Shown piece by piece: positions 33,009-41,486 of a stretch of DNA of 64,000 nucleotides. Under the pieces are notes generated by a model. It was given only the letters and a program-made list of their open reading frames with translations. It was not told where the DNA came from and made no database searches. Numbering within the stretch: the stretch's first letter is position 1; each line of letters begins with the position of its first letter. The stretch is from contig OY763929.1 in NCBI GenBank assembly GCA_963667675.1, positions 1,178,001 to 1,242,000 of the forward strand, read 5' to 3'. This DNA is from G963667675 sp963667675 (GTDB taxonomy: Bacteria > Chloroflexota > Dehalococcoidia > Lucifugimonadales > UBA3495). The translations under genes were made by a program, and so were the position numbers.

Positions 33009-33428
33009 TCAGTCCCCTTCCCGGAACTCGGCGTACTGGCTGTCGGACTCCCATAGCCGGACCTTTGCGGGCTTGATTCCGCAGAGGGACCATACCTGCC
33101 GGTACAACTCCCGGCTCATGACCTCGGCCGAGGGGTTCTCGCCCTCGAACAGGTACAGCCTTCCCCTGCACACCGGCTCCAGGCCGGCTATCAACTCCGC
33201 ATCGTTGCCGTTGGCCAGGAATGCGTGGTCCCAGTTGGAGTCAATCCAGGACTTGATGCGGCTTCTAAGCTCGGTGAAGTCGAAGACCAGGCCCATTGAG
33301 TCCAACTCGTGCGCTTCCAGGAATACCTCGGCGCGATAGGTGTGGCCGTGGGGAAAGGCGCACTTGCCCTGGTAGTCCAGCAGCCGGTGGCCGCTGTCGA
33401 AACTGATTTCAATCCTTATCTGGTGCAT
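33009..33428 (-). CDS. queD: 6-carboxy-5,6,7,8-tetrahydropterin synthase (QueD)
   Basis: A 139-residue T-fold protein with the zinc/active-site segments FDSGHRLLDYQGKCAFPHGHTY (split here as SGHRL, GKCAFPHGHTY) and NWDHAFLA. It makes 6-carboxytetrahydropterin from 7,8-dihydroneopterin triphosphate. The start at 33428 gives the family N-terminus MHQIRIEISF; it overlaps the 3' end of queF by 20 bases. A GTP cyclohydrolase gene (folE), needed upstream, is not in the window. Confidence 0.93.
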   Translation of the reverse strand: MHQIRIEISFDSGHRLLDYQGKCAFPHGHTYRAEVFLEAHELDSMGLVFDFTELRSRIKSWIDSNWDHAFLANGNDAELIAGLEPVCRGRLYLFEGENPSAEVMSRELYRQVWSLCGIKPAKVRLWESDSQYAEFREGD

Positions 33429-33867
33429 GGCCGCTGCCCTGGTGTTCACCGCCCGGATATTCAACGGAAACGCAGGCGTGTATGCCGCCCCTGATGCGGT
33501 AGTCCAGGGTCACCTTCATGTACCGGGGCAATACCGCCGCAGCCAGGTCTCTCAAGATACGGTTGGCGGCGTGTTCTTGCACGATGCCCACGTCCCGGAA
33601 GGACATCAGGTAATACTTGAGGGACTTCAGCTCGATGCAGCTTCGGTCCGGCACGTAGGAAATCTCCAGCGTCCCGTAGTCCGGCAGCCCCGTCCACGGG
33701 CAAAGGGCGGTGAACTCCTCCGTGTCTATGTCGATTACGGAGTCTTGCTCCGGGTATTCGTATTGGAATGCCAGCAGGCATCTGGTGTCGATGGCGGCCT
33801 CTTCCTTGAGGGCAAGCCTCTGGTCGAGGCCTTCGTACTGGTTTTTCAACTCTGGTATGGTGGCCAT
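33409..33867 (-). CDS. queF: NADPH-dependent 7-cyano-7-deazaguanine reductase (QueF)
   Basis: A 152-residue T-fold reductase with the catalytic-Cys segment EFTALCPWTGLPDYGTLEISY and the QueF motif ELKSLKYYLMSFRDVGIVQEH. It reduces preQ0 to preQ1 with NADPH, the step specific to tRNA queuosine, so this operon serves queuosine rather than only deazaguanine DNA or archaeosine. GGAGG precedes the ATG at 33867; an upstream extension to 33918 is disfavoured. It is the first gene of the que operon. Confidence 0.95.
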   Translation of the reverse strand: MATIPELKNQYEGLDQRLALKEEAAIDTRCLLAFQYEYPEQDSVIDIDTEEFTALCPWTGLPDYGTLEISYVPDRSCIELKSLKYYLMSFRDVGIVQEHAANRILRDLAAAVLPRYMKVTLDYRIRGGIHACVSVEYPGGEHQGSGHAPDKD

Positions 33868-34011
33868 TGGCCGGACCTCCGCGACCCGGTGAGCCGGGCC
33901 TGAGACTATGATAGGCATCCCGCCGCGCCAGTGTCAAAGTTGCGCAGATGCTCAGGTTCAACTAAAATCGGCAATTGATTCCCCCGCCAATAATGAGACT
34001 AAGGAAGAACC

Positions 34012-34617
34012 ATGCCCAGCATCTGCAAAGAGCAAACTTGCGGCCAAAAAATACGGAAGGGCCATTACCTGTGCAGTGTCCATTGGCAAGCTAGTGAGGA
34101 GGGCATCATCGACGAGTGCCCGGGCTGTGGCAGGTACAAAGAGTCTAGATATCCTCTTTGCATAGAGTGTAATAGTAAATCCCAGGCGAAAACCAAGGCC
34201 AAGCCGAAAATGGTCAAAGAGAATCAGAATTCCCGCCGGTACGACGCGGTCAAAGCCAGCACATTTGATGAACGAGCGGCGCTACTGGAAGATGATCCAA
34301 AGGCCAAGGACAAGCGCCTGCTGTTCGATCAACAAGAGAAGAAGTGCGTTTACTGCGGCAACAGGTATAAGTATGATGAACTCGAAATCGAGCATATGAT
34401 TCCGAAAGTTGAAGGCGGGCCCGACCATTTCCGAAACAGTCAGTTGGCCTGTCGCAGTTGCAATCAGGCCAAGGGTACGATGACGGATATCGAGTTCAGG
34501 AAAAAGCACGTCAAGTACTTGCCACAGGAAGAAAGAACGCCGGCGGATCCACCCATCGACCCGCAACTACTCAAGGCGTCTGCTCGGCCTCGCAACCGTT
34601 GGGTTCGCCGCAAGTGA
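34012..34617 (+). CDS. HNH endonuclease with N-terminal zinc-finger segment
   Basis: A 201-residue protein. The C-terminal half is an HNH nuclease: CVYCGNRYKYDELEIEHMIP, then a central Asn in HFRNSQLAC, and CRSCNQAKGT. The N-terminal half has several Cys/His pairs (CKEQTCG, HYLCSVHW, CPGCG, CIEC) suggesting one or two extra zinc sites, joined by a Lys-rich linker. It is AT-richer than its neighbours, as expected for a mobile nuclease gene. Its role (homing, defence or repair) is undetermined. Confidence 0.85.
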   Translation: MPSICKEQTCGQKIRKGHYLCSVHWQASEEGIIDECPGCGRYKESRYPLCIECNSKSQAKTKAKPKMVKENQNSRRYDAVKASTFDERAALLEDDPKAKDKRLLFDQQEKKCVYCGNRYKYDELEIEHMIPKVEGGPDHFRNSQLACRSCNQAKGTMTDIEFRKKHVKYLPQEERTPADPPIDPQLLKASARPRNRWVRRK

Positions 34618-34663
34618 TGCCGATTTACCTCGCCTGCGCCGGAGACATGGCGGCGGAGGGTCT

Positions 34664-35599
34664 ATGAGAATCTGTTCATTCATTCCCGGCGCGACCGAAA
34701 TCGTGTACTCCCTGGGGCTGGAGGACAGCCTGTTCGGGGTGAGCCACGAGTGCGACTATCCTGTCGCGGCCCGCAGCAAACCCCAGGTGGTCCGCAGCGT
34801 CTTCGACGAGGGCGACCAACTGAGCAGCGCCGAAATTGACCGCACCATCTCGGAAAGAGTGGCGCAGGGGCTGGGCATCTACGAAATCGACCAACAGGTC
34901 CTACAGGAGGCCGCGCCCGACCTGCTCCTGACCCAGGCGATATGCGAGGTTTGAGCCATCTCCACTCGGCAGGTTGCCGAGGCCACGGCCGAACTTCCCA
35001 AGAAGCCTGAAATAGTGTCCCTGGACCCTCAGTACCTTGGAGACGTGGTTGACGCCATCCGCCGGGTAGGGCAGGCGACGGGCGTCGAATCGCAGGCCGA
35101 CTCCCTGGCGTCGCGGGTTGAAGCCCGCATCGACGCCGTCGCCCAGCGGGTTTCCCAGGCGGCGGAACGGCCCAAAGTGCTTGGGCTGGAATGGGTGGAG
35201 CCGCTTATCTGCCCCGGCCACTGGGTGCCGGAAATGATCGAGTTGGCCGGCGGGACCAACTGCTTTGGCGACAAGGAGACCGCGTCATTCAAGCTGGAGT
35301 GGGACCAGGTCGTTGCAAGCCAGCCCGACGTCATCATCTTCATGCCCTGCGGATACGACGTGAAGAGGACGCTCCAGGACGTGCCGCTACTGTCGGCGAA
35401 AGACGGATGGTCCGACCTCCCCGCGGTGCGCAACGAGCGTGTGTACGTCATCGACGCCGGGGCCTACACCAGCCGGGCCGGCCCCAGGCTGGCAACCGGC
35501 CTGGAAATAATGGCGGAGATGATTCACCCGGAGTTGTTCTCCGGCATGGTCCCCGAGTCCGGGGGGCTGAGGCTGTACGGGAGTTTGGTCAGGGCGTAG
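34664..35599 (+). CDS. Cobalamin-binding protein (BtuF-like) with in-frame TGA, candidate selenoprotein
   Basis: A 311-residue COG0614-type vitamin B12-binding protein, read across a TGA at 34952-34954 with both halves in the same frame. The N-terminal half has MRICSFIPGATEIVYSLGL and SHECDYP; the C-terminal half has GLEWVEPLICPGHWVPEMI and VYVIDAGAYTSR. Homologues carry a conserved T-Q-x-x-C-x-V-C-A segment. Here it reads TQAICEV-(TGA)-AIS, so the TGA replaces the second Cys of CxxC. A 7-bp hairpin with a GGU loop begins 10 bases after the TGA, so insertion of selenocysteine is proposed. Without readthrough only 96 residues would be made. There is no signal peptide. A TGC-to-TGA mutation or a base-call error is the alternative. 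Confidence 0.75.
34965..34981 (+). promoter_or_regulatory. SECIS-like hairpin downstream of the in-frame TGA
   Basis: CTCGGCA (34965-34971), loop GGT, TGCCGAG (34975-34981): a perfect 7-bp stem. The loop begins 17 bases after the TGA; in E. coli fdhF the corresponding GGU starts 18 bases after the UGA within GCAGGUCUGC, and here the apex reads GCAGGTTGC. This matches the bacterial SECIS requirements for position and loop guanines. Confidence 0.65.
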
Positions 35600-36940
35600 C
35601 TAGGTGCGCGGTTCTTGGGCCTGGTAGTTCTCCAGGCACTCCAAGACGGCGCGATTGATCTCGCGAAACCCGCCTTGGGCGAATTCGTCAAGCCTGCGGG
35701 ATATTGTCTCCTTGGTCTTTTCCTCGTTCCACCACGTCTCGTAGTCCGATTCCTCAAGTATCTCACCGATGACCAGACCGACGGTGTTACTCTCCGTAAA
35801 GGGGGGCAATTCGCCCTTGAACACAGCGGGGATGGCGCCTAGCCGATCGTATATTCCCTTCCTGAGATTCTGGTTGCCCTTCCAATGGAGGAAAAGGGAC
35901 AACGTAGCCCGACGGTATGTGGCATGTACTTGGAACTGTAAAAAGAGGTCGGGCCAGGGGTCCACCTTGAGTATGTCGAGGTACTTGTCCCAGTCAGCGG
36001 ATATAAACCGAGCATACGGGTTGTTGCACTTGCTTTCCTTCCACTCTGGACGCTCGGCAACCGCTTCTCTTACCATCTTGAATCCCTCGTTGGGGTAGTT
36101 GGGTTCGTAGCGTTCCCGGTGCTCGATTATCAGGTCTATGGCCTGCTTGTGCTTCCGGTAGATCTTGCGGGCCAATGTGTGGGCGTCGTTGCTGATTTCG
36201 GGCACGATGTTCCTCCTTAACGTGACGGCGTACTGGCGCAGCAAGGCCGCCGCGTCCGCGTTGGCAGACTTGCTTTGTTCCTTGGTGGTGCGTTCCACCA
36301 TGCGAAGGATGTCCGTGTATGACATCCTATTCCAGTGCTCTCGCTCCTCCGGGCTGTCCGGCTCGTCGCCGCCAGGCGTGAGGAACACCAGGTGGCGCTT
36401 GTAGTTGGGATAGTGAAACTCGAGGGCTTCACGATAAAAGGCTAGCTGGTTTTCGCCTTCATCCGACCACACTTTATTCTCTACGGCGCACAGGAACTTG
36501 GCGCTTTGGTTGAGGATGAAGATGTCAAGACGGCCGGTGCTTCCGCTCAGCGTAATCTCCCGCTCCCGACGGACCGTGCTGCTTGCATGCCTCCCGGCCC
36601 TAAGGGAGGTCTTCGCCCAGCTTCTCCTGAGGAATCGTCGCAGGAAGTTCTCCCCCAACCCGTGGCTGCCTTCCGGGTCCAACAGCCAGCCCAGGAAATC
36701 GGAATGGAATAGCTCTGAATCGTCCAGCCCAAGGACGTTAAAGATGTCAATCTCGGAGCGTCTCTTGACCGCCATTGGCCCTAGGCGCTCAAGCTCCTCG
36801 GGGTCTTCCCAAAGTTCAATCAGAGCCTGGAGTGCGGTCTCATTCTGTGCGTCGATGACCTGCTGTAGTTCGTCGAGTTCCAGGTCCAGTTCCTGCAAAT
36901 GGGAAACTAGTAGCGGCGTTTCAGGGCCGTCATGGAGCAT
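35600..36940 (-). CDS. PD-(D/E)XK nuclease superfamily protein (PDDEXK_4-like)
   Basis: A 446-residue protein with the nuclease core GRLDIFILNQSAKFLCAVENKVWSD (shown in parts as GRLDIFI and AVENKV), providing Asp and E-x-K metal/catalytic residues, and an upstream SDFLGWLLDPEGSHGLG motif typical of PDDEXK_4 proteins. These large nucleases are frequent in phage-defence and mobile contexts, but few are characterised. It abuts the stop of the cobalamin-binding gene with no gap (convergent). Composition is AT-richer than neighbours. No methylase or helicase partner lies next to it. Confidence 0.82.
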   Translation of the reverse strand: MLHDGPETPLLVSHLQELDLELDELQQVIDAQNETALQALIELWEDPEELERLGPMAVKRRSEIDIFNVLGLDDSELFHSDFLGWLLDPEGSHGLGENFLRRFLRRSWAKTSLRAGRHASSTVRREREITLSGSTGRLDIFILNQSAKFLCAVENKVWSDEGENQLAFYREALEFHYPNYKRHLVFLTPGGDEPDSPEEREHWNRMSYTDILRMVERTTKEQSKSANADAAALLRQYAVTLRRNIVPEISNDAHTLARKIYRKHKQAIDLIIEHRERYEPNYPNEGFKMVREAVAERPEWKESKCNNPYARFISADWDKYLDILKVDPWPDLFLQFQVHATYRRATLSLFLHWKGNQNLRKGIYDRLGAIPAVFKGELPPFTESNTVGLVIGEILEESDYETWWNEEKTKETISRRLDEFAQGGFREINRAVLECLENYQAQEPRT

Positions 36941-36983
36941 TGGAAGCCTTTAAACTTGATAGAAGTGTTGTAACTGAGGCAGA

Positions 36984-37655
36984 TCAGTTCAGCCGCGGCC
37001 CCTGGAAGGGGTTGCGCTTGGCCACCGCCTGCTCCAGGACCTTGTTGCCCCGCTTGAGCATGGGCAGCAGGCGTTCCAGCCGCCGCCCCGCGGTGGGGGA
37101 TTCCAATAACGTCTGCCTTACGTGCAGGGGTATGTCCAAGCTGGAGGCCGCGGAGTAGGACAAGGTCACCGGGTCCTGCGGCGTCGCCGGTTGGCTGGTC
37201 CAACCCCCGGCCAGCGACGACAGGTTCTTCAGGTATGCGCCGTACTCCTCCCGGAACTCGGCCATTGTCTCTTCAGGCGTCTCCCCCGGCTCTTCTTCCA
37301 GGAACCTGATCCGGCCTTCCAGGTGGGGAGTCCGCTGGGTGACTTCCTCCGTCTCGAACCGGCGCTCGCCAGCGGTGAGGATGTTCATGCGGCCCTCTTC
37401 CAGTTGCTCTACCTTGACCACCCGGGCGGTGGTGCCTATGGAGAAGGGTTCCGCGGGACCGCCAGCTTCTTTCCCTGATTTGATCAGCACAACGCCAAAG
37501 GGCTGTTCCCGCTCGATGCAGTCGCCGATCATGGCCTTGTACCGTTCCTCGAAGATATGCAGGGGCAGGGCCATGCCGGGAAACAGCACCGTGTTGAGGG
37601 GAAACAGCGGCAGGGAGGACGGGCCGCCGTCGGGTGTCTCGTGCGCTTCCGCCAT
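36984..37655 (-). CDS. LON peptidase N-terminal (LonN/ASB) domain protein
   Basis: A 223-residue protein matching the substrate-binding N-domain of Lon without ATPase or protease parts: LPLFPLNTVLFPGMALPLHIFEERYKAM (shown: LFPLNTVLFPGMALPLHIFE), then FGVVLIKSGKE and GTTARVVKVEQLEEGR. Standalone LonN proteins are common but unassigned; they may bind unfolded peptides. The start at 37655 gives the family N-terminus. The DNA around this start (37622-37699) is duplicated at 39591-39666. Confidence 0.9.
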   Translation of the reverse strand: MAEAHETPDGGPSSLPLFPLNTVLFPGMALPLHIFEERYKAMIGDCIEREQPFGVVLIKSGKEAGGPAEPFSIGTTARVVKVEQLEEGRMNILTAGERRFETEEVTQRTPHLEGRIRFLEEEPGETPEETMAEFREEYGAYLKNLSSLAGGWTSQPATPQDPVTLSYSAASSLDIPLHVRQTLLESPTAGRRLERLLPMLKRGNKVLEQAVAKRNPFQGPRLN

Positions 37656-37714
37656 AGTGCCGGGAAGTATAGATGGTCGGTATGGGATGCACAAGGCAGG
37701 GAGCTCAGTAGGGC

Positions 37715-39352
37715 TTACGAACGAAAGGGCCACCAACTACGACGTCGTTGGGGGTTGGCCGGCGCTTCTTGGTACCTGGGTCCCAGCAAATTGTCCAACC
37801 CAACTTCGCCACCTTCTCGATCGGACGCGTTAGTTGGAATGGAAGGATTGCCCTCTGCATCGATAGGAGGGGGAAAATGGGCGGGACGCTCCGCGTCGAA
37901 TGGTATTCGCCAACCAAGGACGAACTCAGCTTGGAAGTTTAATCCACCCAATTCCGGGTGATCCTTGACCCGTGTCGCTATGCCAATGTCTTGCCAGTCG
38001 GGACGCAGCAGAGTAGGCCAATCTTTGAGCAGTTGCGTTGCAATGATCTCAGCCATTTCCGGTTCGCCAACAAAGAGTGTCCGCCGCCCACTGTCTGATT
38101 CAGCAGCCTTGGAGTCGGTTGGAAACTTTGCATAGCTACCACCGTAGTCCAGCCTCACTCTCCAACCCTCTGTCAGGTATCCGTGGCTCTGCGCTTCGTG
38201 ACTTAGGGCAGCACCCGCCTCATCGGCAGTAAACGAGGAAATGAACTTACGGGTCATTCCCCGCAAGGGGACAGAGATTTGTAGCGGAGCGGCGCCAAAC
38301 CTCTGACGCCTTTGGTTAATCCGGTCAACTATCAAGCCGTTACCGTCGCTCGCGTAAGCAACCACCAAAGCGTAACCGAATTGGTCACCCTTGCTGTTGG
38401 TTAAAGCCTCGACGGGGTTTCCTGACTGGTCTAGGACGGCGTGGCAACTACCAATCGCCAAGTAGTCCAAATCGCGAAAGCCGACTATCTCGGATAAGCC
38501 AACTCTGTCAATTAGGTCATTGGCGATTTCAGATGGTTCGACGTCTGCAGGCCAGATGTGTCTGCCGTAGGCTAAGCGTAGAATCCAGCTAGCACTCTCC
38601 ATACCAGTCTGTTTGGCAAGGCTTTCAGTCAGGTATTCTACAATCTTGTCTTCGAATTTGTCCTCAGCGGCAAACCACATAGCGGTTTCGCCGGCGGCGG
38701 CTGTTAACCCGGCATTTGGTTCAGGGGCAATCAGGTTCAGCTTTTGCCTTTCGGATAGGATATGGTTGATAATGATCTTAAAGACTGCCTTCTCTTTGGT
38801 TTGTCCCATATTTGGGGATTCGTTCGCAGGGCGGGTGACGGAGTCGACAGCCGAAAAAACTCTGTTGCAAGACCGGCAGCGGTACGGGTTATGGTGGGGA
38901 TAACGCCTGAGCCGTGTTTCGTGACTGCCACAGTTGGTGCACGTCGGCGTTTGGGGAGTCGAGGCTAGGCTGGCGTAAGTTGTTTTCATGTCCTGCCATT
39001 CATCCAAGGCGCGCCGGTCGGCTGAGAACGCCAAAAGGGGCAAATTATTGTAGTCGAAGAATTTTGCGTCGAGACACTCAGGTCGTTGGGCTTTCAGTTG
39101 ACCGCTTCTTATCTTCCCAAAGTAGGTCTTGATGGGATTGTTTTTCCCCTCAAAGATCAGTGAAATGATTTCAACGCGAAGGCCGGTTTCTTCCCGAACC
39201 TCTCGGATTGCTGCCCTGTGATAGGGCTCATTCCTGTCGCAATTGCCTCCTGGCAACGACCATTTGAACTTTTGCCTGCCGTATCCTCGTTGAACAAGCA
39301 AGACCTGTCCGGCGTCATTTTCCATTAGACAGAATGCCACTCGCTTTGCCAT
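37715..39352 (-). CDS. NUDIX hydrolase fused to a zinc ribbon and a large unassigned C-terminal region
   Basis: A 545-residue protein. Residues 1-125 form a NUDIX domain with an exact box (G36-x5-E42-x7-REVREETGL). Residues 138-162 form a zinc ribbon (C138, C141, C159, C162). About 380 residues follow without a confident family; part (VDRINQRRQRFGAAPLQISV) recalls the helix of SCP/CAP-like domains, but weakly. NUDIX domains hydrolyse nucleoside-diphosphate derivatives. The ATG at 39352 has AAGGAG upstream. AT-rich composition and the neighbouring nucleases suggest an accessory, possibly defensive or stress role. Not a known architecture to me. Confidence 0.8.
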   Translation of the reverse strand: MAKRVAFCLMENDAGQVLLVQRGYGRQKFKWSLPGGNCDRNEPYHRAAIREVREETGLRVEIISLIFEGKNNPIKTYFGKIRSGQLKAQRPECLDAKFFDYNNLPLLAFSADRRALDEWQDMKTTYASLASTPQTPTCTNCGSHETRLRRYPHHNPYRCRSCNRVFSAVDSVTRPANESPNMGQTKEKAVFKIIINHILSERQKLNLIAPEPNAGLTAAAGETAMWFAAEDKFEDKIVEYLTESLAKQTGMESASWILRLAYGRHIWPADVEPSEIANDLIDRVGLSEIVGFRDLDYLAIGSCHAVLDQSGNPVEALTNSKGDQFGYALVVAYASDGNGLIVDRINQRRQRFGAAPLQISVPLRGMTRKFISSFTADEAGAALSHEAQSHGYLTEGWRVRLDYGGSYAKFPTDSKAAESDSGRRTLFVGEPEMAEIIATQLLKDWPTLLRPDWQDIGIATRVKDHPELGGLNFQAEFVLGWRIPFDAERPAHFPPPIDAEGNPSIPTNASDREGGEVGLDNLLGPRYQEAPANPQRRRSWWPFRS

Positions 39353-39501
39353 TGGCAACTCCTTATGTTGCAGACTATAACCTGAGCCAATAACTTAGCA
39401 GCGTCTCTGTTTTGATCGTGGCGGGTAGTACTGCTTAGCGGATATTCTAACCCGCTGACCTCACTGGCCTGGGAAACCGGAATCCCGTGCCTCTTGGCCT
39501 A

Positions 39502-39588
39502 CGCCGAACCCTCCGGATTCACTAACCGCCAGCTTGGCAGGTCGATGCGCCACTCGCCGTCTTCCAGCAGCATGCGCAGGATTAGGCC
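39502..39588 (-). pseudogene. C-terminal fragment duplicated from the gene at 40987-41469
   Basis: The minus strand encodes MLLEDGEWRIDLPSWRLVNP and a stop, nearly identical to MLLEDGEWRVDLPSWRFVNP at the end of the 160-residue protein at 40987. Only this tail is present. It is joined directly to a copy of the lonN 5' region, so this is a recombination scar rather than a gene. Confidence 0.85.
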
Positions 39589-39590
39589 GC

Positions 39591-39666
39591 CCGCCGTCGG
39601 GTGTCTCTTTCGCTTCCGCCATGGCATCGGGGAGTATAGAGTGTCGGTATGGGATGCACAAGGCGG
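39591..39666. repeat. Diverged copy of the lonN start region
   Basis: Resembles 37622-37699 with about 85% identity by eye, including the ATG, the codons for MAEAKETPDGG and the upstream GGTATGGGATGCACAAGGC. After 11 codons the reading frame passes into the fragment at 39502-39588. The rest of 39359-39829 holds no other recognised feature. Confidence 0.85.
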
Positions 39667-39829
39667 GCGGCGGTACAACCCTGTCGCACGTGACGGGCGA
39701 ATTCCTTGACACCCTAAGTTGCGAAAGATACTATGACACCCTAAAGTCAGTATTCTCTCGGCGTAGTCACTCCAAATAAACGAGTCCACAGAGCTCATCA
39801 TGGGAGGCCGTGGGAAGGGAGGCGGCAAG

Positions 39830-40921
39830 ATGTTTCTCCAGGTTAAGATGTTCAGGTGGGTTGGGGCGGTCGCTTTACTGCTCTCAGTAGTCATGCTGGC
39901 GGCGGCGTGCGGGTCAGACCCTGATCCCACGGCCACGCCCGTTCCACCCACAGCCACCCCAATTCCGCCTACGGCTACTCCGACTTCACCTCCTCCGACC
40001 GACACCCCTGAGCCTGTAGAACAGCCTGACGCAATGAACTCCTTGGAGGAGTTGGTAATCACGCCGGCGACCACTGGAGGAGAACTGATAGATGCCCTTT
40101 CCGAGGAAGAGACGGACTGCATAAAGGAGGCCATCGGGGAGTCGTTCTTCGGGTTGATGGTGAGCGCCCCGCTGATGCAGGCGACCGGGAACCCAGAGGC
40201 GGCGGCGCCCATATTCGGGTGCATCTCGGAGGAAAACCTGGTGCTGCTCGGAGTCGCCTTCATGGAGGCGCAGTCAGGCGGCTGGGAAGCGTCGACGCGT
40301 GAGTGCATCACGGAGATCGGAAGGGAACACCCGGATGCAATATACGTGAGACTCGGGATTGCCTATCAAGGAGACTCCGACGCCGATGCGGGCGTAACAA
40401 ACGTGTACAACTTGCAAATCTACAACTGCATGACCAGCGAGGAGAAGAGAGACCAGACGCTGGCCTTGTGGATTGGGTTGGATAGAAACTCACAGCACGC
40501 GGGGGCTGAAATTGTAAGCCTCTTGTCGGAAGACGAGTTGGCCTGCGTCACAGAGGACCTCTCCGGGGAGGAGATGGCCGCAGTGGCCGCCGCCACGCCG
40601 CTGGTGGCAATCACTTTGGCCGGCAGGGTGTCTTACTGTATCGAGCCCGATACCAATGTCGAGATATTCGTAAAGGGCATCGAATGGGCCCTCGCTGATT
40701 TCAGCGAAGACTCGCTGAATTGCCTGAGGGACTTTGCCAGGGAGCTGCCGGAGTACATGCATCTCGTCCAGTCGGGTATAGACAACATGATGTCAATGGA
40801 CGCGGACGAGTTCGTAGCCATCACTGACGCCGGTGTTACGCAGTACGGCTGCATGACAGCCGCGGAGTTGGAGCAGGTGCAGATAGCCTTTACGGACGCA
40901 ATGACCGCGGCGACCCAGTAA
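39830..40921 (+). CDS. Lipoprotein with Pro-Thr linker, hypothetical
   Basis: A 363-residue protein with a basic, hydrophobic signal and lipobox LAAAC (Cys27), a linker of PTATP repeats, and a Cys-containing helical domain with three or four internal repeats of the form 'LSE(E/D)E..C(I/V)...' (for example LSEEETDCIKEAIG, LSEDELACVTEDLS, FSEDSLNCLRDFA). The repeated units suggest a helical repeat domain exposed on the cell surface. GGAGG precedes the ATG at 39830; the ten preceding in-frame codons are not needed. Function unknown. Confidence 0.85.
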   Translation: MFLQVKMFRWVGAVALLLSVVMLAAACGSDPDPTATPVPPTATPIPPTATPTSPPPTDTPEPVEQPDAMNSLEELVITPATTGGELIDALSEEETDCIKEAIGESFFGLMVSAPLMQATGNPEAAAPIFGCISEENLVLLGVAFMEAQSGGWEASTRECITEIGREHPDAIYVRLGIAYQGDSDADAGVTNVYNLQIYNCMTSEEKRDQTLALWIGLDRNSQHAGAEIVSLLSEDELACVTEDLSGEEMAAVAAATPLVAITLAGRVSYCIEPDTNVEIFVKGIEWALADFSEDSLNCLRDFARELPEYMHLVQSGIDNMMSMDADEFVAITDAGVTQYGCMTAAELEQVQIAFTDAMTAATQ

Positions 40922-40986
40922 GAACCCGCCGCGGTTAGTCTGGTTCCTCTGAGGTAGGAAAGGCAAATACCGCGCCTCGCCCGGAG

Positions 40987-41469
40987 CTACTCCTCGCTTT
41001 CCGGGTTGACGAACCGCCAGCTTGGCAGGTCGACGCGCCACTCGCCGTCTTCCAGCAGCATGGGCAGAATCAGGCCGTTGAGCAGCCGTCGCCCGGTGGT
41101 GCGCTCGGGGATTCCAGATGCCCCGAAGGGCAGAAAAGCGAAGGCATGCTCGTCGTCCAGGTAGCTGGTGGGCGACACGCCCAGGTCCGTCAGGTCTTCC
41201 AACGGCCACAGCCGCAGCACCGTGTTGCGGAAGTCCTCCATCATCGACGCCCGCATGGGGTGCTCCCCGTCGTACCCGGCCCGATAGGCGACCTGCATGT
41301 CGACGTCGTTGCGGGTGGCCCAGACTCCCATCCGCATGCCCCGGGTCTCCTTGGACAACATCGACCAGGCCAGGTCCATGTCCCCGTCGCGGATGGCCTC
41401 TGCGAAGGCGCCGGCCCGGTGGCCGCATTCGTCTGGGTATCTGCTCCGTTGTTCGCCGGGAAGGCTCAT
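40987..41469 (-). CDS. Hypothetical protein with SnoaL/NTF2-like look
   Basis: A 160-residue protein. The N-terminal part (FAEAIRDGDMDLAWSMLSKE) resembles the first helix-turn of NTF2-like or DUF4878-type domains, and the C-terminal part (LLEDGEWRVDLPSW) matches the usual last strands of that fold ('..dG.Wki...'). No signal peptide. AGGAG lies upstream of the ATG at 41469. It follows the ggt gene by 17 bases on the same strand. A truncated copy of its last 28 codons lies at 39502-39588. Confidence 0.7.
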   Translation of the reverse strand: MSLPGEQRSRYPDECGHRAGAFAEAIRDGDMDLAWSMLSKETRGMRMGVWATRNDVDMQVAYRAGYDGEHPMRASMMEDFRNTVLRLWPLEDLTDLGVSPTSYLDDEHAFAFLPFGASGIPERTTGRRLLNGLILPMLLEDGEWRVDLPSWRFVNPESEE

Positions 41470-41486
41470 GCGTCCGCGCTCCTGAC

